Assembly (NCBI RefSeq): GCF_946190065.1
Contig: NZ_CAMHZD010000005.1
Location: forward strand, 55,518-119,517
Direction of reading: 5' to 3'
Length of the DNA stretch: 64,000 nucleotides
Source of the DNA: Streptococcus mitis
Lineage (GTDB): Bacteria; Bacillota; Bacilli; Lactobacillales; Streptococcaceae
Positions 54,950-64,000 of the stretch are shown piece by piece. Made by a program: the position numbers and the translations under genes. The notes under the pieces were generated by a model, which did no database searches, was not told the origin of the DNA, and saw only the letters and a list, made by a program, of their open reading frames with translations. Numbering within the stretch: position 1 is the first letter of the stretch; each line of letters begins with the position of its first letter.

Positions 54950-55003
54950 AAAAAGCGCATAGTATCAGACATTGAAAACCCTTGATACTATACGTTTTTT
55001 TGT
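54950..55003. terminator. Hairpin between nmlR promoter and czcD
   Basis: ATAGTATCA and TGATACTAT pair, with T7 to the right and A-rich sequence to the left. It looks like a terminator, though only divergent or distant genes use it. No gene was seen in 54808-55057. Confidence 0.55.
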
Positions 55004-55057
55004 ATGAAGATTTACTTCATTTTCTCTTGAAATTGAGTTTTGTCTCAGCCGCTTTTT

Positions 55058-55957
55058 CTAGTGTTGATGCCCATGGGATTGCCCTAAGGCTGTTACCTTT
55101 CGCTTATGTTGCGCATGATTGCTTTGACTGGTGTCCACTTCGATAGTAATATTCTGCACACCTCTTTCTTCTAAGAGCTGACGTACTTGATTCTTTGTTT
55201 CCGTCATCTCCTCCCAATCCTCTAAACAGATATGGATAATAGCATTATTTTCTAGACCATCCATGGACCAAATGCTAAGTTGATTGACACTTTTGACATT
55301 GGTCAGAGCCTCCAAATCCTTCTCCAAATCACCTGTCTCTAGTCCTTCTGGCACAGCATCCAGGAAAATCTTGAGTGCGCTCCAAAATCGAGGAATAGCT
55401 TTTGTTAGAATGAAGATGGAAATGACAAGCGATAAGAGCGGATCAAGGATATACCAATCTGTAAATCGGAGGATAATCGCCATTAGAATGACAGCCAACC
55501 AACCTAGAGTATCTTCCAAAAAGTGCAGGCTCAGAATTGACTCGTTCTTTGTCTTTCCCTTACGAACTACTAGACTAGCTAGCACATTGATACTGACTGC
55601 AATGATTCCTAGCCAGAGGACGCCTTCGTCATTAACGGGCTGTGGATTCAAAAGTTTAGTTATATTTTCCAAGATCACTAGAATGGATCCTGTGATAAGA
55701 ATCACAGCAGTCACTAGGGCCCCTAAAAGACTAAATCGCTTGTAACCCAAGGTGTATTGCCTATCTTCTTCTCTATTTGAGATTGTTTCTAAAAAGGCCG
55801 ATATGCCGATTGCTATAGCATCTCCCAAGTCATGGATAGAATCAGCAAGAACAGCACTTGAACCGAAGATTCCTCCTGCGATAAACTCAACAATAGCATA
55901 GCTTAAATTTAAGAAAAAAGCTACCCAAACAGTATATTTTGCCTTCATCTTTCTCAT
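55058..55957 (-). CDS. czcD: Zinc efflux protein, cation diffusion facilitator
   Basis: A 299-residue CDF transporter with six helices; metal site residues in ADSIHDLGDAIAIG and HFLEDTLGW, and a cytoplasmic C-terminal domain ending in a His-rich HGHQH. It exports Zn2+ by proton exchange. Divergent from a TetR regulator as in the pneumococcal sczA-czcD locus. Confidence 0.95.
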   Translation of the reverse strand: MRKMKAKYTVWVAFFLNLSYAIVEFIAGGIFGSSAVLADSIHDLGDAIAIGISAFLETISNREEDRQYTLGYKRFSLLGALVTAVILITGSILVILENITKLLNPQPVNDEGVLWLGIIAVSINVLASLVVRKGKTKNESILSLHFLEDTLGWLAVILMAIILRFTDWYILDPLLSLVISIFILTKAIPRFWSALKIFLDAVPEGLETGDLEKDLEALTNVKSVNQLSIWSMDGLENNAIIHICLEDWEEMTETKNQVRQLLEERGVQNITIEVDTSQSNHAQHKRKVTALGQSHGHQH

Positions 55958-55987
55958 TCCTTTGTTATAATAGATTTATGAATACCT

Positions 55988-56055
55988 TGTTCATTATCCA
56001 CTAAAACTCAAAGAAAGGATAGAAGCAAAACGTCAGCTTTATTCAGTTCTGAACA
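55988..56055. promoter_or_regulatory. Possible SczA half-sites
   Basis: TGTTCA (55988-55993) and TGAACA (56050-56055) are inverted half-sites in the czcD-sczA region. Their 56-bp spacing is longer than the published pneumococcal SczA motif as I recall it, so this is tentative. Confidence 0.35.
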
Positions 56056-56074
56056 ATTTGCCTCAAGTGTCCAT

Positions 56075-56611
56075 ATGACTACCATTGACCGCCGTATCAG
56101 CAAAACAAAAAAAGCCATCTATCAAGCTTTTCTACAACTTTTAAACGATACGGGTTACGAATCCACTACCGTTCAGGATATCATTGATCTCGCAGATGTG
56201 GGACGATCCACCTTTTACTGTCACTATGAGAGTAAGGAACTACTTCTGGACGAACTTTGCCGCGGCCTCTTCCATCACCTCTTTGAAAGAGAGCAATCCA
56301 TTTCAATCGAGGATTATCTCTCCCATCTCTTTCTTCACTTTCAAAAAAACCAAGACCATATCACTAGTCTACTATTTTCAAAAAATGACTACTTCCTCCG
56401 TCAACTCCATAAAGAGCTAGAACACCATGTCTATTCCGTGCTGGCTGATAAGTTGAAAAAAGCTCACCCAAGTCTGCCTCCTTCTTACCTCCAACACTTA
56501 GTCATGTCCAACTTTATCGAGACATTGACCTGGTGGCTCAAAAGAGGGCAAGACTTTACAGACCAGGAAGTTGTCCAATTTTATCTAGACCTTCTCATTC
56601 CTAAAAATTGA
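56075..56611 (+). CDS. sczA: TetR-family zinc-responsive regulator (SczA-like)
   Basis: A 178-residue TetR protein: HTH STTVQDIIDLADVGRSTFYC followed by HYESKELLLDELC. In S. pneumoniae SczA activates czcD on zinc binding. Divergence from czcD supports the assignment. The ribosome site is not obvious. Confidence 0.88.
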   Translation: MTTIDRRISKTKKAIYQAFLQLLNDTGYESTTVQDIIDLADVGRSTFYCHYESKELLLDELCRGLFHHLFEREQSISIEDYLSHLFLHFQKNQDHITSLLFSKNDYFLRQLHKELEHHVYSVLADKLKKAHPSLPPSYLQHLVMSNFIETLTWWLKRGQDFTDQEVVQFYLDLLIPKN

Positions 56612-56623
56612 ATACAGATTAAA

Positions 56624-56660
56624 GCTCGGTTGCCTTATTTCTAGGCTACTGAGTTTTTTA
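56624..56660 (+). terminator. Terminator after sczA
   Basis: CTCGGTTGCCT and AGGCTACTGAG form a stem followed by TTTTTT. Confidence 0.75.
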
Positions 56661-56673
56661 TCTTTTCAATAAT

Positions 56674-56703
56674 CAAAAAAGCCCAGACGACATTGTCTGA
56701 GCG
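56674..56703 (-). terminator. Terminator after the choline transporter operon
   Basis: On the minus strand GCTCAGAC-AATGTC-GTCTGGGC is followed by T6. Confidence 0.85.
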
Positions 56704-56748
56704 TTCTTCTATATTGTCGTTTAACCAAGTTGAGTTTAGCTTTTCAAG

Positions 56749-58990
<2,242 letters not shown>

Positions 58991-59004
58991 TCTGTATCCT
59001 CAAT

Positions 59005-59205
59005 TTAAAACTTCCCTCTATTGGTCAAGTCTTCTACCTTAGGCATGACTTCCTTATTATCCCAATGTTCCACAATTTTCCCGTTTTCTAGACGGAAGAT
59101 GTCATACTGGGCATAGGCAACTCCACCAATCTGAGTCTGACCATAGCTAACCACATAGTTTCCTTGTCCTAAGAGTTGGAAAACAAAGTCAAAAGTGGTC
59201 TTTAC
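59005..59205 (-). pseudogene. C-terminal remnant of a SnoaL-like protein gene
   Basis: An open stretch without a start reads TTFDFVFQLLGQGNYVVSYG, continues QTQIGGVAYAQYDIFRLENG and ends KIVEHWDNKEVMPKVEDLTN-RGKF before TAA. This is the second half of a SnoaL/NTF2-like domain; an in-frame TAA lies just upstream. It sits between marR and proV. Confidence 0.7.
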
Positions 59206-59230
59206 TTATAAACAGCTAATTTGCTATATT

Positions 59231-59674
59231 CTAAACCTCATTTTCCTCCTCTTTCAGATTATCCAAAATTCTTTCTTGAAAGGCTTCAAACTGACGAATT
59301 TCTTCCTCTGAAAATCCTTTGTAAAAGATCGTATCCAATTTCTGACTGACACGATACCCCACTTCTTTCTGAGACTGCCCCAACTCTGTTAAAACCAAAT
59401 ACTTCTTACGCTTATCTTCTCCACATGGACTAATAGCTACAAGATTTTGTTCCTCTAGTTTTTTAATCATCGTCGTCAGTGTATTGTTAGCAAGCCCAGT
59501 CGCAAGCGCAATATCTGTTGCAGTTGCACAGCCAGTTTCACTATTCCATAAAACCGCTAAAATCTTGCCCTGCTCACTCCGATAAAGAGCTTCAGGGTCT
59601 TGGCTCAGTAACTTTTGAAAAATCCGCCCATTCAACAAACGAATATGATGGGCTAGCAAATGACTATCCTTCAT
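59231..59674 (-). CDS. MarR-family transcriptional regulator
   Basis: A 147-residue MarR protein: ATDIALATGLANNTLTTMIK, KLEEQNLVAISPCGEDKRKK, wing YLVLTELGQ. Its promoter is flanked by two palindromes, so it is probably autoregulated. It may also control the remnant gene and choline transporter downstream on the same strand. Confidence 0.92.
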   Translation of the reverse strand: MKDSHLLAHHIRLLNGRIFQKLLSQDPEALYRSEQGKILAVLWNSETGCATATDIALATGLANNTLTTMIKKLEEQNLVAISPCGEDKRKKYLVLTELGQSQKEVGYRVSQKLDTIFYKGFSEEEIRQFEAFQERILDNLKEEENEV

Positions 59675-59689
59675 AACACCTCCAATTTA

Positions 59690-59760
59690 TTTCGATATCG
59701 AAAAGAATAAAACAATTGTAACACTCATCGTTCTAACTGTCAACTATTTCGATTTGGAAA
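59690..59760 (-). promoter_or_regulatory. MarR promoter with flanking operators
   Basis: On the minus strand TTGACA (59738-59743), a 17-base spacer and TACAAT (59715-59720). A perfect palindrome TTTCGATATCGAAA lies downstream (59690-59703). A weaker copy TTTCGATTTGGAAA lies just upstream of the -35 box (59747-59760). Confidence 0.75.
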
Positions 59761-59818
59761 TAATTTTTCCCAGTAAAAAAATCTCCTACCCAAGGTAGAA
59801 GATTTTAATCTTATAAAC

Positions 59819-61012
59819 TTAATCCGTCATGTCCGATACCAAAGTTCGATGCTCCAACGGAATACTGCACATAACTAGTAAGAAAATGAAACCTGACTGA
59901 ATCCAGAAGAGGGCCAAGTCAAAAATTCCATGTACAGCAACCACTGTAAGGAAAGACAGATAAAGACCGATAATCGGACGTTTCCCCGACTCCTGACTCA
60001 TATCCATCATCAATCGAACAGGAGCAACAGAAGACAAAACTAATAAAATAGTCCCCACAATTCCGTAACTCAGAATCGTATCGATATATAGACTGTGAGC
60101 ATGTTCATGATAAGGAGCATTTATCCTAGGATAAGAGTGCATGTAGGTCAATGGCCCCTCACCCCAAAAAGGATTTTGCTTAAACAAGGCCATCCCAGCA
60201 TCCCAGATAGAAATGCGCTCTTCCATAGAAGAATCCAAAGTCCCCATCCGAACTCCCAAATCACTAGAAAAGAGGAAACTCAAGCCAATCGCGAAGACCC
60301 CAATACTAAGCCAAAAGGCCTTCCAGTTTTTAATGGTCGTAAAGAGATAGATGATTGCTCCAGCGATAATAGCAGGAAAGGCAGTTCGATTTTGAGTAAA
60401 GTTCAAACCAAAGAGATTCACAAAGCCTGCAATCACACAGAATACTTTCAACCAATTCAACTTGGTCGTTGTAAACAGATAGAAGGCAATCATGATACAG
60501 AAACAACAAATAATTCCATAATAATTAGGATTAAAGAAGGTCACTTCTGCTCTATTCTGATGCCAGACCTGCATATTGGGTGAAAGAAAAGCATAGTTGA
60601 ATTTCTTCACAATTTGGAAATGCTCTAAACTCGCAAAAGCAGCTGACAATACACTACCAAATAAGACGAGCTGCAAAATCAAGCGAAAGAATTTATGTGA
60701 TAAAATCGACTGATAGTGCAAAAAGAAAATAGTAAAAAGAAAAATTCCTACCGAAGCCACAAGACCCATCCAATTTTGTGCAAAAACGGATATAACAGTA
60801 CTATAGCCAAGAAAAAGAAGCAGCATCGGATGCTCCCCCATTTTCTGAAGAATACTTTTCATATCCCCTGTAAAAATTAAACTGATAATATATAAACAGA
60901 ATACAACTACAAAAAGATAAAAGGGTAAAAAGATACTCAGGATAATTCCCAATAAAATCAGCTCTTTACTAGACAACCCTTTCAGCTTTTCAATAAAGCC
61001 TATTGATTTCAA
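59819..61012 (-). CDS. O-antigen ligase / polymerase-like membrane protein
   Basis: A 397-residue protein with about eleven helices and a large extracytoplasmic loop containing NPFWGEGPLTYMHSYPRINA and PYHEHAHSLYIDTILSYG, the Wzy/WaaL family pattern. The ligase acts on lipid-linked glycans. No glycan cluster adjoins it, so its substrate is unknown. Confidence 0.85.
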   Translation of the reverse strand: MKSIGFIEKLKGLSSKELILLGIILSIFLPFYLFVVVFCLYIISLIFTGDMKSILQKMGEHPMLLLFLGYSTVISVFAQNWMGLVASVGIFLFTIFFLHYQSILSHKFFRLILQLVLFGSVLSAAFASLEHFQIVKKFNYAFLSPNMQVWHQNRAEVTFFNPNYYGIICCFCIMIAFYLFTTTKLNWLKVFCVIAGFVNLFGLNFTQNRTAFPAIIAGAIIYLFTTIKNWKAFWLSIGVFAIGLSFLFSSDLGVRMGTLDSSMEERISIWDAGMALFKQNPFWGEGPLTYMHSYPRINAPYHEHAHSLYIDTILSYGIVGTILLVLSSVAPVRLMMDMSQESGKRPIIGLYLSFLTVVAVHGIFDLALFWIQSGFIFLLVMCSIPLEHRTLVSDMTD

Positions 61013-61294
61013 AATGAATCCTTTCTCTCCAAATCAATTGATTCAGATAATAGTAAGCTACCCTATATTGTACCACTTTTTTAGCAATTTGAAAACAAAG
61101 GAAACGTTTACTAGGTAAAAAAGGGAGCAAAAATACTGATATTTCAAAACTCAAACTTAATGACTAGATTTACTATAAGGAAATCATACCGTAAAGACTA
61201 GGTATATGTTAAAATAGTAGTAATATAATAAAGTTTTGACCAACTATCCAAACTATATTTAAATCATTTACAATTGCTAAAGAAAGGAAACAAT

Positions 61295-62230
61295 ATGAAA
61301 TCCTACCAAGCCGTCTACCAAATTCTAACTAAAGAAACCGACTATGTCAGCGGAGAAAAAATCGCAGAAGAACTATCACTGACCCGAACATCAATTTGGA
61401 AAGCCATCAAGCGTTTAGAACAAGAAGGCATTGAAATTGATAGTATCAAAAACAAAGGCTATAAACTGGTGAATGGGGATCTTATTCTTCCAGAACTTCT
61501 AGAACAAAATCTTCCAATTAAAATCAGTTTTAAACCCGAAACAAGATCAACACAACTCGATGCAAAAGAAGCAATTGATTTAGGAAATGAAGCAAACACC
61601 CTCTATCTAGCTTCCTATCAAACAGCTGGCCGAGGCCGTTTTCAACGTTCTTTCTACTCACCCCAAGGTGGCATTTATATGACACTCCATCTCAAACCAA
61701 ATCTTCCCTATGACCAATTACCATCCTACACACTACTTGTAGCAGGAGCTATCTACAAAGCCATTAAGAACCTAACTTTAATAGATGTCGACATAAAATG
61801 GGTCAATGATATCTACCTCAAAAATCATAAAATTGGAGGAATCCTCACTGAAGCAATGACGTCAGTAGAAACTGGCTTAGTCACAGATATCATTATTGGA
61901 GTAGGAATCAACTTTACTATCAAAGACTTCCCTCAAGAATTGAAAGAAAAAGCTGCTAGTTTATTCAAAGCTCCAGCACCTATTACCAGAAATGAATTAA
62001 TCATAGAAATCTGGCGTTCTTTCTTCAAAACGCCAGCAGATGAGTTATTATACCTATATAAAAAACAGTCATTCGTTCTAGGAAAAGAAGTGACTTTCAC
62101 ACTAGATCAAAAAGACCACAAGGGACTTGCTAAAGATATCTCTGAAAGTGGAAAACTTTTAGTTCAATGTGATAACGGAAAAGAAATCTGGCTCAATAGC
62201 GGAGAAATTTCACTCAAGAGTTGGAAGTAG
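61295..62230 (+). CDS. birA: Biotin-protein ligase / biotin repressor
   Basis: A 311-residue bifunctional BirA: N-terminal HTH (SGEKIAEELSLTRTSIWKAI, KRLEQEGIEIDSIKNKGYKL), ligase domain with GRGRFQRSFYSPQGGIYMT and KWVNDIY, and a C-terminal SH3-like domain. The start at 61295 has AAAGGA upstream. No biotin genes are adjacent. Confidence 0.95.
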   Translation: MKSYQAVYQILTKETDYVSGEKIAEELSLTRTSIWKAIKRLEQEGIEIDSIKNKGYKLVNGDLILPELLEQNLPIKISFKPETRSTQLDAKEAIDLGNEANTLYLASYQTAGRGRFQRSFYSPQGGIYMTLHLKPNLPYDQLPSYTLLVAGAIYKAIKNLTLIDVDIKWVNDIYLKNHKIGGILTEAMTSVETGLVTDIIIGVGINFTIKDFPQELKEKAASLFKAPAPITRNELIIEIWRSFFKTPADELLYLYKKQSFVLGKEVTFTLDQKDHKGLAKDISESGKLLVQCDNGKEIWLNSGEISLKSWK

Positions 62231-62318
62231 TAATAAACAAGCACAACCATAAAATCAACAATATATAAAGATTTTAGCTTTTCTGCAGCCCACTACAGTT
62301 GACAAAGAGCGAAAAAAA

Positions 62319-62366
62319 ACTTCAGATAAGTAATCCAATTAAGTTTTACAAATCTGAAGTTTTTAT
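62319..62366. terminator. Terminator between birA and the tRNA cluster
   Basis: AAACTTCAGAT pairs with ATCTGAAGTTT around a long loop and is T-rich on both strands. It can end both birA and the leftward tRNA transcript. Confidence 0.75.
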
Positions 62367-62416
62367 TCTACTATTCTTAAAAATATAAAAAAAGAGTTAT
62401 AAACTCTCAATAAAAC

Positions 62417-62503
62417 GGAGAATAAGGGATTCGAACCCTTGCGCCAGTTACCCGACCTAACGATTTAGCAAACCGTCCTCTTCAGCCTCTTGAGTAATTC
62501 TCC
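62417..62503 (-). tRNA. tRNA-Ser (GCT)
   Basis: 87 nt class II tRNA with a long variable arm; anticodon loop TTGCTAA. Last gene of the 17-tRNA cluster. Confidence 0.95.
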
Positions 62504-62509
62504 TATTAA

Positions 62510-62583
<74 letters not shown>

Positions 62584-62617
62584 AAGTTAAAAACTTGGTA
62601 ATTTGAACAAAGTTCAA

Positions 62618-62688
62618 AGCGGGTGACGAGAATCGAACTCGCGACAACAGCTTGGAAGGCTGTAGTTTTACCACTAAACTACACCCGC
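62618..62688 (-). tRNA. tRNA-Gly (TCC)
   Basis: 71 nt; acceptor GCGGGTG/CACCCGC, anticodon loop CTTCCAA. Confidence 0.95.
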
Positions 62689-62708
62689 ATACACACTATA
62701 AGTAAAAA

Positions 62709-62781
62709 TGGCGCGAGACGGAATCGAACCGCCGACACATGGAGCTTCAATCCATTGCTCTACCAACTGAGCTACCGAGCC
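62709..62781 (-). tRNA. tRNA-Phe (GAA)
   Basis: 73 nt; anticodon loop TTGAAGC. The acceptor stem GGCTCGG/TCGCGCC has a U-C mismatch at the fourth pair and a G-U at the seventh. Confidence 0.93.
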
Positions 62782-62784
62782 TTA

Positions 62785-62858
<74 letters not shown>

Positions 62859-62868
62859 TTAATACAAA

Positions 62869-62958
62869 AGGAGGATGTGGGATTCGAACCCACGCACGCT
62901 TTTACACGCCTGACGGTTTTCAAGACCGTTCCCTTCAGCCGGACTTGGGTAATCCTCC
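62869..62958 (-). tRNA. tRNA-Ser (TGA)
   Basis: 90 nt class II tRNA; acceptor GGAGGAT/ATCCTCC, anticodon loop CTTGAAA. Confidence 0.95.
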
Positions 62959-62970
62959 ATACTATTCAAA

Positions 62971-63044
62971 TGGACCTTGTAGGACTTGAACCTACGACCA
63001 CTCGGTTATGAGCCGAGAGCTCTAACCAGCTGAGCTAAAGGTCC
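62971..63044 (-). tRNA. tRNA-Ile2 (CAT, lysidine-dependent)
   Basis: 74 nt; acceptor GGACCTT/AAGGTCC, loop CTCATAA. The body matches the Bacillus Ile2 type rather than elongator Met, so the C34 is expected to be modified by TilS to read AUA. Confidence 0.85.
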
Positions 63045-63057
63045 AACAAGATCATTA

Positions 63058-63131
63058 TAGCGGCGAAGGGGATCGAACCCCCGACCTCCCGGGTATGAAC
63101 CGGACGCTCTAGCCAGCTGAGCTACACCGCC
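63058..63131 (-). tRNA. Elongator tRNA-Met (CAT)
   Basis: 74 nt; acceptor GGCGGTG/CGCCGCT with a G-U first pair, loop TTCATAC, the Firmicute elongator Met type. Confidence 0.9.
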
Positions 63132-63136
63132 ATATA

Positions 63137-63210
63137 TCGGGAAGACAGGATTCGAACCTGCGACACCTTGGTCCCAAACCAAGTACTCTACCAAGCTGAG
63201 CTACTTCCCG
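63137..63210 (-). tRNA. tRNA-Pro (TGG)
   Basis: 74 nt; acceptor CGGGAAG/CTTCCCG, anticodon loop TTTGGGA. Confidence 0.95.
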
Positions 63211-63225
63211 AGTTAAATAGAAAAA

Positions 63226-63299
63226 TGCACCCTAGAGGAGTCGAACCTCTAACCGCCTGATTCGTAGTCAGGTACTCTATCCAGTTGAGCTAAGGGTGC
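63226..63299 (-). tRNA. tRNA-Arg (ACG)
   Basis: 74 nt; acceptor GCACCCT/AGGGTGC, anticodon loop CTACGAA (A34 read as inosine). Confidence 0.95.
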
Positions 63300-63310
63300 T
63301 CATTAGTTTA

Positions 63311-63396
63311 TGCCGAGGACCGGAATCGAACCGGTACGATCGTTACCAATCGCAGGATTTTAAGTCCTGTGCGTCTGCCAGTTCCGCCACCCCGGC
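63311..63396 (-). tRNA. tRNA-Leu (TAA)
   Basis: 86 nt class II tRNA; anticodon loop CTTAAAA. Confidence 0.95.
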
Positions 63397-63403
63397 CTCT
63401 CTA

Positions 63404-63475
63404 AGCGAACGACGGGATTCGAACCCGCGACCCCCACCTTGGCAAGGTGGTGTTCTACCACTGAACTACGTTCGC
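63404..63475 (-). tRNA. tRNA-Gly (GCC)
   Basis: 72 nt; acceptor GCGAACG/CGTTCGC, anticodon loop TTGCCAA. Confidence 0.95.
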
Positions 63476-63497
63476 ACTGTTTTCTTCTATCTAAAAA

Positions 63498-63570
63498 TGC
63501 CGGCTACATGACTTGAACACGCGACCCTCTGATTACAAATCAGATGCTCTACCAACTGAGCTAAGCCGGC
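63498..63570 (-). tRNA. tRNA-Thr (TGT)
   Basis: 73 nt; acceptor GCCGGCT/AGCCGGC, anticodon loop TTTGTAA. Confidence 0.95.
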
Positions 63571-63588
63571 TCATTTATTTTATCTTAA

Positions 63589-63670
63589 TGCGGGTTAAGG
63601 GACTTGAACCCCCACGCCGTTAAGCGCCAGATCCTAAATCTGGTGCGTCTGCCAATTCCGCCAAACCCGC
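63589..63670 (-). tRNA. tRNA-Leu (TAG)
   Basis: 82 nt class II tRNA; acceptor GCGGGTT/AACCCGC, anticodon loop TTTAGGA. Confidence 0.95.
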
Positions 63671-63675
63671 ATATA

Positions 63676-63748
63676 TGACCCGTACTGGGCTCGAACCAGT
63701 GACCCATTGATTAAAAGTCAATTGCTCTACCAACTGAGCTAACGAGTC
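63676..63748 (-). tRNA. tRNA-Lys (TTT)
   Basis: 73 nt; anticodon loop CTTTTAA. Distinct from the two CTT lysine tRNAs at 19.4 and 20.4 kb. Confidence 0.95.
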
Positions 63749-63772
63749 TAAAATAACTTCCGTTATCTTAAA

Positions 63773-63845
63773 CGGTCCCGACGGGAATCGAACCCGCGAT
63801 CTTCGCCGTGACAGGGCGACGTGATAACCGCTACACTACGGGACC
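63773..63845 (-). tRNA. tRNA-Asp (GTC)
   Basis: 73 nt; acceptor GGTCCCG/CGGGACC, anticodon loop CTGTCAC. Confidence 0.95.
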
Positions 63846-63847
63846 TA

Positions 63848-63920
63848 TGGGAGTTAACGGGATCGAACCGCTGACCCTCTGCTTGTAAGGCAGATGCTCT
63901 CCCAGCTGAGCTAAACTCCC
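63848..63920 (-). tRNA. tRNA-Val (TAC)
   Basis: 73 nt; acceptor GGGAGTT/AACTCCC, anticodon loop CTTACAA. First tRNA after the 5S gene. Confidence 0.95.
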
Positions 63921-63924
63921 TAGA

Positions 63925-64000
63925 GCTAAGCGACTTCCATATCTCACAGGGGGCAACCCCCAACTACTTCCGGCGTTCTAGGGCTTAACTTCTGTGTTCG
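63925..64000 (-). rRNA. rrf: 5S ribosomal RNA, 3' part, cut by window edge
   Basis: On the minus strand the sequence CGAACACAGAAGTTAAGCCC and the following GGAAGTAGTTGGGGGTTGCC are the conserved 5S domain; it ends ...GGAAGTCGCTTAGC. The tRNA cluster follows after 4 bases, so this is the end of an rRNA operon that continues to the right. Confidence 0.95.

Noticed and set aside
55988-56055. A confirmed SczA operator
   Set aside because: Only two half-sites with non-standard spacing were found, so it is listed as tentative.

Overview
The window comes from a low-GC Firmicute, almost certainly a mitis-group Streptococcus (S. mitis / S. oralis / S. pneumoniae relatives). Three BOX repeats, a ComX cin-box in front of a type IV prepilin peptidase, and gene blocks such as lrgAB, marR-trx, queCDEF, galKT/galR, nmlR-adh, czcD/sczA and the fused choline/betaine transporter all fit that group. 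Species is not resolved from sequence alone.

Layout. 0-5.2 kb: the start of nrdR, a GntR-ABC operon, a single-chain ABC exporter, a BOX element and lrgAB. 5.4-9.8 kb: a MarR regulator with matching operators, a small DUF4649-like protein, thioredoxin, then queCDEF behind a candidate preQ1 riboswitch, and an aquaporin. 9.8-19.1 kb: an HxlR/SnoaL pair, pepF, rsmE, prmA, a decayed GIY-YIG/DUF4357 gene, a Nudix hydrolase, an M50-type membrane protease, a DUF3013 protein and rarA. 19.2-23.7 kb: 6S RNA and tRNA-Lys, followed by a relic island bounded by three copies of the tRNA-Lys 3' end and carrying membrane proteins. 23.8-26.2 kb: ltrA-like, GNAT and cclA. 26.2-28.1 kb: a two-gene insert (XRE/ImmA-type metallopeptidase plus an unrecognised partner) flanked by a 110-bp duplication of the cclA/trpA junction. 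28.3-36.5 kb: the trp operon trpEGDCFBA behind a T-box, preceded by a second trpB with its own promoter and T-box.

36.5-43.4 kb: a sugar aminotransferase and sugar transferase, a heterodimer-like ABC exporter pair between two BOX elements, and a DUF421/DUF3290 pair. 43.5-45.3 kb: an SdpI/SdpR/CPBP immunity-type cassette flanked by a duplicated, decayed copy of the exoA 5' region. 45.5-56.6 kb: exoA, a glyoxalase-like protein, guanine riboswitch-xpt-pbuX, a thioesterase, galT-galK/galR, adh-nmlR, and czcD with a divergent TetR (SczA). 56.7-62.2 kb: choline/betaine ABC transporter, a SnoaL relic, MarR, an O-antigen ligase-like protein and birA. 62.4-64 kb: 17 tRNA genes read leftwards, downstream of a 5S rRNA gene cut by the window edge.

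Most of the window is housekeeping. The accessory material lies in the tRNA-Lys relic island and in two small cassettes (26.2-28.1 kb and 43.5-45.3 kb). Each cassette sits between two copies of the sequence it was inserted into, so the neighbouring genes stay intact. The first cassette, with its unrecognised 235-residue partner protein and its own repeat-bearing promoter, is the best candidate for an under-described system.
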